A stretch of 22,234 nucleotides of DNA from Streptomyces sp. NRRL F-4489 (GTDB lineage Bacteria; Actinomycetota; Actinomycetes; Streptomycetales; Streptomycetaceae): NCBI RefSeq assembly GCF_001509485.1, contig NZ_LLZI01000294.1, forward strand, positions 1 through 22,234. Reading direction: 5' to 3'. Below are positions 6,462 to 13,779 of the stretch, one piece after another. The translations under genes were made by a program, and so were the position numbers. The number at the start of each line of letters is the position of its first letter. The first letter of the stretch is position 1. The notes below the pieces were generated by a model, which saw only the letters and a list, made by a program, of their open reading frames with translations, was not told the origin of the DNA and did not search any database.

Positions 6462-7952
6462 ATGGCACAGCAGCAGCCGGGCACGGGGAGAACCGGCACC
6501 GCCGATCCGGACGGCACGGCCGCGGCGCGGCCCCGAGCCGCGAGCGCCCCGCCGGAGAGCGACGAGGTCTTCCGGGTCGAGACCCACGGCATCGACCCGA
6601 TCCCGGACGATGAGCGGCACGGCGGCGCCAAGGACGTCTTCTGGCTGTGGTTCGGCTCCAACCTCACCTTCACCTACGTGATCAACGGCGCCCTGGCGGT
6701 CTCCTTCGGGCTGACCTTCTGGCAGGCCACCGCCGTGATCGTGCTCGGCGGGCTGTCGTTCTTCGCGATCAGCGCGGCCGGCCTCAGCGGCGTCCGCACC
6801 GGCACCGCGACCCTGGTGATCTCCCGCGCCGCCTTCGGCGTCCGCGGCAACTGGCCCGCCGGACTGCTCAACTGGATCGTCAGCATCGGCTACACCATCG
6901 TCAACACGGTCGTCGGCACGCTCGCCCTGGAAGCCTTCTTCGCCGACCTCGGCTGGCACGGCGGCGCCGCCGCCCGCGCCCTGGCCCTGCTGATCACCCT
7001 CGCGCTGACCTTCGCGGTCGCCATGTGGGGCCACGCCACCGTCCAGTTCGCCGAACGCTGGATGGCGTACGTGCTGGCCGCCGGCTTCGCCGCGCTGCTG
7101 GTGCTCGTCCTCCCCGGCACCCACACCACCACCGCCCCAGCCGCTCCCGCCGGCGCCGCGGGCTGGAGCCTGGCGTTCGTCGTGATGCTCGCCGGCCCCG
7201 TCTCGTACGTGCCGATGCCCGCCGACTACACCCGCTACCTGCCGAAGACCACCTCGCTGCGCTCGCTGACCTGGTGGGGCGCGCTCGGCGGCTTCGTCTC
7301 CTCGGCCGCGCTCGGCGTCATCGGGGCGGCCGCGGCGACCCGCACCGACATGACCGACGCGGTGGCCGGGACCGAGAAGCTGCTCCCGGGGTGGTTCCAG
7401 GCCGTCTTCCTCGCGCTGGTGCTGCTCGGCTCGGTCACCAACTCGATCATCACGCTCTACTCCTCCAGCCTGAACCTCCAGGTCCTGGGCATCCCCTGGA
7501 GCCGTTCCAAGGCGATCCTGATCAGCGCCTCGGTCACCGCGCTCGGCGCGCTGGGGGCGCTGTTCCTCACCGACTTCACCGAGTCGCTGCTCTCCTTCCT
7601 CTCCCTGCTGATCATCGTCTTCGCCCCCTGGGGCGGCGTCTTCCTCGCCGACATGCTGATGCGCCGCTGCCGCTACGACACCGGCGCCCTGCACACCGGG
7701 CCGGCCGGCGGCTACTGGTACCGCGCCGGCTACCACCCGGCCGGGCTGGCGGCCCTGCTGGCCGGGATGGCCTTCGCCGCCCTGACCTGCCACTCCGACC
7801 TGTGGACCGGCCCGCTGGTGGCGCCCCTGGGCGGCGCCGACCTCACCCTCCTCGGCGCCCCGGTCTCCGGCCTCGTCTACTGGGCGCTCGCCCGCCGGAC
7901 GGTCGCCGCCACCACACCGGCCGCCACACCGGCGGTCATCACCGCCCCCTGA
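6462..7952 (+). CDS. NCS1-family permease (cytosine/purine/allantoin type)
   Basis: 496-residue integral membrane transporter. A hydrophilic N-terminus of about 60 residues ends in VFRVETHGIDPIPDDERHG. About 12 hydrophobic segments follow, beginning at VFWLWFGSNLTFTYVINGAL, which carries the NCS1 helix 1 region. Other family-like stretches are LVISRAAFGVRGNWPAGLLNWIVSIGY and PMPADYTRYLPKT. The family imports nucleobases, hydantoins, allantoin or vitamins by H+ or Na+ symport; the substrate cannot be read here. ATG 6462 has GGAGAGG 8 nt upstream. The partner amidohydrolase begins 47 bp downstream, giving an import-and-hydrolyse operon. The operator at 6374-6408 and divergent tetR suggest substrate-induced expression. 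Confidence 0.85.
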   Translation: MAQQQPGTGRTGTADPDGTAAARPRAASAPPESDEVFRVETHGIDPIPDDERHGGAKDVFWLWFGSNLTFTYVINGALAVSFGLTFWQATAVIVLGGLSFFAISAAGLSGVRTGTATLVISRAAFGVRGNWPAGLLNWIVSIGYTIVNTVVGTLALEAFFADLGWHGGAAARALALLITLALTFAVAMWGHATVQFAERWMAYVLAAGFAALLVLVLPGTHTTTAPAAPAGAAGWSLAFVVMLAGPVSYVPMPADYTRYLPKTTSLRSLTWWGALGGFVSSAALGVIGAAAATRTDMTDAVAGTEKLLPGWFQAVFLALVLLGSVTNSIITLYSSSLNLQVLGIPWSRSKAILISASVTALGALGALFLTDFTESLLSFLSLLIIVFAPWGGVFLADMLMRRCRYDTGALHTGPAGGYWYRAGYHPAGLAALLAGMAFAALTCHSDLWTGPLVAPLGGADLTLLGAPVSGLVYWALARRTVAATTPAATPAVITAP

Positions 7953-7999
7953 CCCCCCACCCGAAACCCGTACCACCGCACCACCCAGGAGACCCCCCG

Positions 8000-9670
8000 A
8001 TGTCCCGTACCACCCCGGCCGGCCCCGCCGACCTCGTCCTGACCGGCGCCCGCATCCACACCGTCGACCCCGATCTGCCCGAGGCGCAGGCGCTCGCCGT
8101 ACGCGACGGCCGGATCGCCTGGCTCGGCACCGACGCCGGCGCCGCCGCCTGGACCGGCCCGGACACCACCGTCCTGGACGCCGGCGGCCGGCTGGTGCTG
8201 CCGGGCTTCATCGACGCCCACAACCACGTCCGGCTCGGCTCCGACGACGACTGCGTCCAGCTCGCCGGCGTCCGCACCCTCGACGCCATCCACCAGCGGA
8301 TCCGCGACTGGCACACCGCGCACCCGGACGCCGAGTGGATCGAGGCGGAAGCGTTCGACTACTCCGCGATCCCCGGCGGCCGGATGCCGCGCGCCACCGA
8401 CCTGGACCCGGCCACCGGCGACACCCCCGCCTTCGTCCTCAGCTACGACGTGCACACCGCCTGGCTGAACACCGCCGCGCTGCGCCGCCTGGGCATCGAC
8501 CGGGACCGCACCAGCCTGCCGTTCGGCGAGGCCGAGACCGACCCGGAGACCGGCGAACCGACCGGATTCATCAAGGACTTCGCGGTCAAGGGCCTCTCCC
8601 GCGACGGCCACCGCGCCCTCAAGGAACTGGGCGTCCCGTGGGCGTCGGCCGACCGGCAGTACGGGCGGCTGGCCAAGAGCCTGGACGACGCCATCCGCTT
8701 CGGCATCACCACCGTCGTGGAGCCCCAGAACTCCCTGGACGACCTGTCCCTCTTCGAGCGCGCCCGCGCCGAGGGCCGGCTCCGCTCCCGGATCGTCGCG
8801 GCGCTCTTCCACCCGCGCGGCACCACCGACGCCGACCTGGACGACTTCGCGGCCGCCGCGGCCCGCTTCGCCGATGACCGGCTGCGGGTCGGCCCGCTCA
8901 AGCTCTACATCGACGACGTCGTCGAACCGCGCACCGCGGCTCTCCTGGAGCCGTACACCGGCTGCGGCCACCACCGGGGCGAGACCTTCTACCCGCCGGA
9001 GGAGTTCGGCGACCTGCTGGTCAAGCTGGACGCCCGCGGCTTCCAGTGCTTCGTGCACGCCACCGGCGACCGCGGGATCCGCACCGTCCTGGACGCCGTC
9101 GAACAGGCCCGGGCGGCCAACGGCCCGCGCGACGCCCGCCACCAGGTCGTGCACGTCGAATGCCTGGACCCGGCCGACACCCCGCGCTTCGCCGGGCTGG
9201 GCGTGGTCGCCTGCATGCAGCCCCGGCACTGCGCCCCGGAGATCGCCGGGCCCGGCCAGGACTGGGCCGAGAACGTCGGCCCGGAGCGCTGGCACAAGGC
9301 GTGGCCGATGCGCAGCCTGCACAGCGCCGGCGCGGTACTGGCCTTCTCCAGCGACTGGAACGTCGCCGAGATGGACCCCATGATCGGCATCTACACCGCC
9401 CTCACCCGCCGGCCGCTCGGCGGCGGGCCGGCCTGGCAGCCCGAGGAGACCGTCAGCGTCGAGACCGCCGTGCACGCCTACACCATGGGCTCCGCCTACG
9501 CCAACTTCCTTGAGGACGAACGGGGTTCGCTGACCGTCGGCAAGCTCGCCGACTTCACCGTGCTCTCCCGGGACATCCTGCGGGCCGCCCCCGAGGAGAT
9601 CCCCGGCACGGTCGCGGAGACCGTCGTGGTCGGCGGCGAGATCGTCCACCGGGCCGGCGGCGCGGGCTGA
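8000..9670 (+). CDS. YtcJ-type amidohydrolase
   Basis: 556-residue metal-dependent hydrolase of the amidohydrolase superfamily, YtcJ/NfdA group. Typical N-terminal beta-sandwich text (DLVLTGARIHTVDPDLPEAQALAVRDGRI) leads to the metal motif HxH (His74, His76 in PGFIDAHNHV). Further likely ligands are Lys301 (GPLKLYIDD), His353 (FVHATGDRG), His385 (VVHVECL) and Asp452 (AFSSDWN). It ends with the composite domain GSLTVGKLADFTVLSRDIL. Relatives cleave formamides, hydantoin-like rings or amides. Paired with an NCS1 permease, a cyclic ureide or nucleobase-like substrate is plausible but unproven. ATG 8000 has AGGAG 8 nt upstream. The same frame stays open upstream to 6647 through the permease, which is a GC artefact. 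Confidence 0.85.
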   Translation: MSRTTPAGPADLVLTGARIHTVDPDLPEAQALAVRDGRIAWLGTDAGAAAWTGPDTTVLDAGGRLVLPGFIDAHNHVRLGSDDDCVQLAGVRTLDAIHQRIRDWHTAHPDAEWIEAEAFDYSAIPGGRMPRATDLDPATGDTPAFVLSYDVHTAWLNTAALRRLGIDRDRTSLPFGEAETDPETGEPTGFIKDFAVKGLSRDGHRALKELGVPWASADRQYGRLAKSLDDAIRFGITTVVEPQNSLDDLSLFERARAEGRLRSRIVAALFHPRGTTDADLDDFAAAAARFADDRLRVGPLKLYIDDVVEPRTAALLEPYTGCGHHRGETFYPPEEFGDLLVKLDARGFQCFVHATGDRGIRTVLDAVEQARAANGPRDARHQVVHVECLDPADTPRFAGLGVVACMQPRHCAPEIAGPGQDWAENVGPERWHKAWPMRSLHSAGAVLAFSSDWNVAEMDPMIGIYTALTRRPLGGGPAWQPEETVSVETAVHAYTMGSAYANFLEDERGSLTVGKLADFTVLSRDILRAAPEEIPGTVAETVVVGGEIVHRAGGAG

Positions 9671-9718
9671 CCGCTCCGGGGCCGGCCGGGGCGGCGGCGG
9701 AATTCCGCGGGAGCGGTC
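9669..9718 (+). terminator. Imperfect hairpin after amidohydrolase
   Basis: GACCGCTCC (9669-9677) pairs with GGAGCGGTC (9710-9718). The interior contains the perfect palindrome GCGGAATTCCGC (9697-9708). It lies in the 75-bp gap before the ligase gene and may end the permease operon. Confidence 0.35.
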
Positions 9719-9733
9719 GCGGGCGTGCGGGGG

Positions 9734-9739
9734 CAGGAT
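9734..9739 (+). promoter_or_regulatory. Candidate -10 box or SD of ligase gene
   Basis: CAGGAT is followed by GACCGT and the ATG at 9746. It fits a -10 box for a leaderless message, but GGGGGCAGGA also resembles a ribosome-binding site at about 7 nt, so the two readings cannot be separated from sequence. Confidence 0.35.
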
Positions 9740-9745
9740 GACCGT

Positions 9746-11293
9746 ATGCTGCTCGCCGCACTCGCACAGGTGTCCGCGGAGGTCGCCGCCACCTCGGCCC
9801 GGTCGCGGAAGACCGCGCTGCTGGCGGACCTCTTCCGCGCCGCCGACCCCGACGACGCCCCGATCGTCATCCCGTACCTGGCCGGGCGGCTGCCGCAGGG
9901 CCGGATCGGCGTCGGCTGGAGCGCGCTGCGCGAACCGCCGCCGCCCGCCGGACAGGCCGTGCTCACCGTCCGCGAGGTGGACACCGCGCTGACCGGCCTG
10001 GCCCGGGTCGCCGGACCCGGCGCCCAGGCCGAGCGGCGCCGCCGGGTCCGGGAACTCCTCGCCGCCGCCACCGCGCCCGAGCAGCGCTTCCTGACCGGTC
10101 TGCTGACCGGCGAGGTCCGGCAGGGCGCCCTGGACGCGCTCGCCGCGGAAGGGGTCGCCGCCGCCACCGGCGCGCCGCCTGATGAGGTGCGGCGGGCCGT
10201 GATGCTCACCGGCTCGCTGCCCGGCGTCGCCCGCGATCTGCTCGCCCACGGCCCGGCGGCGCTGGCCGGGCTCCGCCTCACCGTCGGCCGGCCGGTCGGC
10301 CCGATGCTGGCCCAGACCGCCGCCTCCGTGGAGGACGCCATCGCCCGGCTCGGCCGCTGCGCGGTGGAGGAGAAGCTCGACGGCATCCGGGTGCAGGTGC
10401 ACCGCGACGGCCCGGACGTCCGGATCCACACCCGCACCCTGGACGAGGTCACCGACCGGCTGCCCGAGGTGACCGCGCTGGCCAGGGAGCTGCCCGCGGA
10501 GCGGTTCGTGCTCGACGGCGAGGTGATCGGGCTGGCCGCGGACGGGCGCCCGGTGCCGTTCCAGCGGGTCGCCGGGCGGTTCGGCTCCCGGACCGACGTC
10601 GCCGCGGCCCGGGCGGCCCTGCCGCTGACCCCGGTCTTCTTCGACGTGCTGGCCGTCGGCGACCGCGAGCTGCTGGACCTGCCCGGCGAACGGCGCCACG
10701 CCGAACTCGCCCGCCTCGTCCCCGAGCCGTCCCGGGTCCGCCGCCATGTGGTCACCGACCCCGACGACCCGGGGGAGCGGGCCGCCGCCGCGGCGTTCTT
10801 CGACCGCACCCTGGCCCGCGGCCACGAAGGCGTGGTGGTCAAGGCGCTCGACGCGCCCTACAGCGCGGGCCGCCGGGGCGCCGCCTGGCTGAAGGTGAAG
10901 CCCGTCCACACCCTGGACCTGGTGGTGCTGGCGGCCGAGTGGGGGCACGGCCGCCGCACCGGCAAGCTCTCCAACCTCCACCTCGGCGCGCGCCGGCCGG
11001 ACGGCGGCTTCACCATGCTGGGCAAGACCTTCAAGGGCCTGACCGACGCCGTCCTCGACTGGCAGACCGCCCGGCTGCGGGAGCTGGCGGTGGCCGACGA
11101 CGGCCATGTGGTCACCGTCCGCCCGGAACTGGTCGTGGAGATCGCCTACGACGGCCTCCAGACCTCCCCGCGCTACCCGGCCGGTCTCACCCTGCGCTTC
11201 GCCCGCGTGGTCCGCTACCGCGAGGACAAGACGGCCGCCGAGGCCGACACCGTGGAGTCCGTACGCGCCGCGCACGGGCTGACCGGGAGCTGA
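9746..11293 (+). CDS. lig: ATP-dependent DNA ligase
   Basis: 515-residue ligase that seals nicks using ATP. An N-terminal alpha-helical DNA-binding domain (about 1-175) precedes the nucleotidyltransferase core. Seen: motif I EKLDGIR with adenylated Lys210, LDGEVIG, motif III FFDVLAV, motif IV EGVVVKAL and motif V AAWLKVKP. The OB-fold follows, with DLVVLAAEWGHGRRTGKLSNLHLGA and a C-terminal RFARVVRYREDK. No polymerase or nuclease domain is attached, so it is the stand-alone LigB-like type rather than LigD. ATG 9746 is preferred to an upstream GTG at 9725. A Nudix gene follows after 19 bp, a common actinobacterial pairing. This ligase type is accessory to the NAD-dependent replicative ligase and probably serves repair. 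Confidence 0.92.
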   Translation: MLLAALAQVSAEVAATSARSRKTALLADLFRAADPDDAPIVIPYLAGRLPQGRIGVGWSALREPPPPAGQAVLTVREVDTALTGLARVAGPGAQAERRRRVRELLAAATAPEQRFLTGLLTGEVRQGALDALAAEGVAAATGAPPDEVRRAVMLTGSLPGVARDLLAHGPAALAGLRLTVGRPVGPMLAQTAASVEDAIARLGRCAVEEKLDGIRVQVHRDGPDVRIHTRTLDEVTDRLPEVTALARELPAERFVLDGEVIGLAADGRPVPFQRVAGRFGSRTDVAAARAALPLTPVFFDVLAVGDRELLDLPGERRHAELARLVPEPSRVRRHVVTDPDDPGERAAAAAFFDRTLARGHEGVVVKALDAPYSAGRRGAAWLKVKPVHTLDLVVLAAEWGHGRRTGKLSNLHLGARRPDGGFTMLGKTFKGLTDAVLDWQTARLRELAVADDGHVVTVRPELVVEIAYDGLQTSPRYPAGLTLRFARVVRYREDKTAAEADTVESVRAAHGLTGS

Positions 11294-11312
11294 CGGGAAG
11301 GGGGCGGCCCCG

Positions 11313-11801
11313 ATGGCCGGGAAGCGCAGCGCCGGACTGCTGCTGCACCGCCGCGGCCCGGACGGCGGCACGGAGGTGCTGCTGGCGCACATGGGCGGGC
11401 CGCTGTGGGCCCGCCGGGACGCCGGTGCCTGGTCGGTGCCCAAGGGCGAGTACCGGCCACCGGAGGAGCCGCTGGCCGCGGCCCGCCGGGAGTTCGCCGA
11501 GGAGCTGGGCCTGCCGCCGCCGGACGGCCGCTACGTCCCGCTGGGCGACGTCCGCCAGGCCGGCGGCAAGACCGTCACCGCCTGGGCCGTCGAGGCCGAC
11601 CTCGACCCGGACCGGATCACCCCCGGCACCTTCGAGACGGAGTGGCCGCGCGGCTCCGGGACGGTCCGCACCTTCCCGGAGATCGACCGGGTGGCGTGGT
11701 GCACCCCGCGGCAGGCCCGGGAGCGGCTGGTCACGGCCCAGCGGGCGTTCCTGGACCGGCTCGCGGACGTCCTCGCCGGCGGGCCGGGCGGCGCTGGCTG
11801 A
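11313..11801 (+). CDS. Nudix hydrolase
   Basis: 162-residue pyrophosphohydrolase that cleaves nucleoside diphosphates linked to another group. The Nudix box GX5EX7REUXEEXGU is exact: Gly45, Glu51, then Arg59-Glu60-Phe61, Glu63-Glu64 and Gly66-Leu67, with the metal-binding glutamates present. It begins with SAGLLLHRR and contains WSVPKGEY just before the box, a pattern of small house-cleaning and diadenosine-polyphosphate-type members. ATG 11313 follows GAAGGGGG at 8 nt. Nineteen base pairs after the ligase stop, it is very likely co-transcribed with it. Removal of damaged nucleotides or of adenylylated by-products is possible; the substrate is not readable. Confidence 0.9.
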   Translation: MAGKRSAGLLLHRRGPDGGTEVLLAHMGGPLWARRDAGAWSVPKGEYRPPEEPLAAARREFAEELGLPPPDGRYVPLGDVRQAGGKTVTAWAVEADLDPDRITPGTFETEWPRGSGTVRTFPEIDRVAWCTPRQARERLVTAQRAFLDRLADVLAGGPGGAG

Positions 11802-11803
11802 GC

Positions 11804-11842
11804 GGGCCGGGCGCCGGCCGCCCCGCTGGTGCCGCCCGGCCC
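11804..11842 (+). terminator. Hairpin after ligase-Nudix operon
   Basis: GGGCCGGGCG (11804-11813) and CGCCCGGCCC (11833-11842) form a perfect 10-bp stem with a 19-nt loop. It directly follows the Nudix stop and precedes the STAS promoter box by 6 bp. Confidence 0.55.
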
Positions 11843-11848
11843 GGCGCT

Positions 11849-11854
11849 TAGTCT
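11849..11854 (+). promoter_or_regulatory. Candidate -10 box of leaderless STAS transcript
   Basis: TAGTCT is followed by 7 nt (GGACGGC) and then ATG 11862. There is no convincing ribosome-binding site, so the message is probably leaderless. Confidence 0.5.
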
Positions 11855-11861
11855 GGACGGC

Positions 11862-12281
11862 ATGAGCTCGGAAATGCGGCAATTGGCGGTCACCGCACTC
11901 GTCCAGGAGGACGAGTGCGCGGTGCTGCGGGTCAGCGGGGAGCTGGACCTGCGCACCGAGCAGACCTTCCTCGCCGAGGCCCGCGCGATCGTCTCGGCCG
12001 GCCACCGCTTCCTCGTGCTCGACCTGACCGCCCTGCGGTTCTGCGACTCCCGGGGCCTGAGCTGCCTGCTCGCCCTGGAGTGGCTGTGCCGCCGTCTGGA
12101 GGGCCGGCTGCTGCTGGCGTCGCTGGGCGGCCGGATGCGCAAACTGCTGATCGGCACCCAGTCGCTGGGGGTCTTCTCCTGCTACCCCACGGTCGGCCAC
12201 GCGCTGGCCGCCGTCCCGGACGGCTGCCGCCCGGCCTGGCCGCCGGCCGGCACGGAGGAGCGGGACGGCACCGCCGGCTGA
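11862..12281 (+). CDS. STAS-domain anti-sigma factor antagonist
   Basis: 139-residue cytoplasmic regulator of the SpoIIAA/RsbV type. Seen: the opening LAVTALVQEDECAVLRVSGELDLRTEQTF, the core strand FLVLDLTALRFCDSRGLSCLL with the phospho-acceptor region DSRGL (Ser63), and helix and strand continuing to GVFSCYPTVGHALAAV. Such proteins bind an RsbW-like anti-sigma kinase and release a sigma factor when unphosphorylated. No kinase or phosphatase is adjacent, so the partner is elsewhere. The C-terminal tail of about 25 residues is Pro/Gly-rich and outside the fold. An in-frame GTG at 11829 would add 11 residues that cross the promoter box, so ATG 11862 is chosen. Confidence 0.88.
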   Translation: MSSEMRQLAVTALVQEDECAVLRVSGELDLRTEQTFLAEARAIVSAGHRFLVLDLTALRFCDSRGLSCLLALEWLCRRLEGRLLLASLGGRMRKLLIGTQSLGVFSCYPTVGHALAAVPDGCRPAWPPAGTEERDGTAG

Positions 12282-12554
12282 CCGGGCCCGGCGGCGGCAG
12301 GGCGCTCACGCCTGCGGGGGACGGGCCGCCGGCCGGCGCGCCTGACCCCTGCGTGTGACGTCGTCAGCGGCTCGCGGGCCGCGCGCCCGGGCGCGGATCA
12401 TGGCCGGTCACTCCGTATGGACGGGCGACCAGCGGAGCGTCACCATCGAAGGACCGGCCCCGCGGACCCGGCGGCGGCCGGCCAGCCCCGCGCGGCGACG
12501 CGGCGCCGCCCCCTCCCGGCGCCGCGCCCGCGCCACGACGGGAAGGCGGTCCGG
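12282..12554. other. 273-bp intergenic region before the FAD oxidase operon
   Basis: Contains the upstream region of the pipecolate/lysine operon. An 11-bp perfect palindrome TGACGTCGTCA (12356-12366) is the only distinct operator-like element. A weaker CTCCG/CGGAG inverted repeat flanks 12412-12436. No divergent regulator gene is present and no promoter could be assigned. Confidence 0.4.
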
Positions 12555-13760
12555 ATGCCCCACCCCACGGCGACGGCTCCCTCGGTGCCCCACCCGAAGC
12601 CCGCCCCGCTCCCGGCCGCCGCCGACGTGGTGATCATCGGCGGCGGGGTGATCGGCGCGAGCATCGCCTTCCACCTCGCCGAGGCGGCCGCCGGCCGGAT
12701 CCTGCTGCTCGAACGGGACACCCCGGCCTCCGGCTCGTCCGGCAAACCCCTCGGCGGCGTCCGCGCCCAGTTCTCCGACCCGCTCAACATCCGCCTCGGC
12801 CTGCGCAGCCTGGCCGCCTGGCACGACTTCGCCCGCCGCCCCGGCGCCGACATCGGCCTCCACAGCGTCGGCTACCTCTTCCTCCTCGGCAGCGAGGCCG
12901 AACGCGACACCTTCGCCGCGGGGGTCGAGCTCCAGAACTCCTACGGCGTCCCCAGCCGCCTGCTCACCCCCGCCGCCGCCCGCGAGCTGTGCCCCTACGT
13001 CGACCCCGCCCCCCTCGTCGCCGCCGCGTACTCGCCCGGCGACGGCTACGCCACCCCCCGCGCCGCCGTCGACGGCTACCTCCGCGCCGCCCGCCGGCTC
13101 GGCGCCACCGTCCGCACCCGCTGCCCGGTCACCGCCATCGACACCGAGGACGGGCACATCCGGGCCGTCCGCACCCCGCACGGCGCCGTCCGCACCACCA
13201 CGGTGGTCTGCTGCGCCGGCGCCTGGTCCGCCGAGGTCGGCGCGCTGGCCGGCGTCACCCTGCCGGTCACCCCGCTGCGCCGCCAGATCGCCTTCACCGG
13301 CCCGCTCGACCCCCGCCCGCCCCGCATCCCCTTCACCCTCGACTACGCCTCCACCCTCTACTTCCACAACGACGGCGCCGGCGGCCTGCTGCTCGGCCTC
13401 TCCGACCCGGCCCAACAGCCCGGCTACGAGCGGGAGTTCACCCGCGAATGGCTGGTGCCGTTCCGTGCCGCCGCGGCCCGCCGGGCCCCCGCGCTCGCCG
13501 CCCTGCCGGTCACCGGCGGCTGGGCCGGCCTCTACGAGCAGACCCCGGACCGCAACGCCCTCATCGGCGAGGCCCCGCACCCCGGCCGCTTCCTCTACGC
13601 CACCGGCTTCTCCGGCCACGGCTTCCTCCAGGCCCCCGCGGTCGGCGAGATCGTCCGCGACCTCGTCCTGGGCCGCGAACCCTTCCTCGACCCCGGCCCG
13701 CTGTCCGCCGCCCGCTTCGACGGCGACCACGCCGCCCGCCCCGAGGCCCACATCATCTGA
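12555..13760 (+). CDS. FAD-dependent amine oxidoreductase (DAO family), possible L-pipecolate oxidase
   Basis: 401-residue flavoenzyme of the D-amino-acid/sarcosine oxidase family. Seen: the FAD Rossmann motif GGGVIGASIAFHLAE (about residues 32-46) ending in LLLERD, then SGSSGKPLGGVRAQFSDPLNIRLGL. The C-terminal GGWAGLYEQTPDRNALIGEAP and YATGFSGHGFLQAPAVGEIVRDLV contact the flavin and close the fold. It heads an operon with a 2-oxoadipate dioxygenase and an antiquitin-type dehydrogenase. By analogy with Pseudomonas putida AmaA it may oxidise L-pipecolate to piperideine-6-carboxylate, which is inference from context; proline, sarcosine or another amine is possible. ATG 12555 has GGGAAGG at 8 nt; the open frame upstream to 12417 is rejected. 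Confidence 0.8.
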   Translation: MPHPTATAPSVPHPKPAPLPAAADVVIIGGGVIGASIAFHLAEAAAGRILLLERDTPASGSSGKPLGGVRAQFSDPLNIRLGLRSLAAWHDFARRPGADIGLHSVGYLFLLGSEAERDTFAAGVELQNSYGVPSRLLTPAAARELCPYVDPAPLVAAAYSPGDGYATPRAAVDGYLRAARRLGATVRTRCPVTAIDTEDGHIRAVRTPHGAVRTTTVVCCAGAWSAEVGALAGVTLPVTPLRRQIAFTGPLDPRPPRIPFTLDYASTLYFHNDGAGGLLLGLSDPAQQPGYEREFTREWLVPFRAAAARRAPALAALPVTGGWAGLYEQTPDRNALIGEAPHPGRFLYATGFSGHGFLQAPAVGEIVRDLVLGREPFLDPGPLSAARFDGDHAARPEAHII

Positions 13761-13779
13761 TTCACCGTCAGGAGACCTC

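Noticed and set aside
6647..7999. Open frame running through the permease into the amidohydrolase, giving an apparent 1007-residue fusion
   Set aside because: The upstream part is Arg/Pro/His-rich translation in a shadow frame of the permease. The amidohydrolase has its own ATG at 8000 with a good ribosome site.
7877..11443. Minus-strand open frame of 1188 codons opposite the amidohydrolase and ligase
   Set aside because: Composition is Gly/Val/Asp/Gln/Arg-rich antisense of high-GC genes with no recognisable domain; strong plus-strand families occupy the same DNA.
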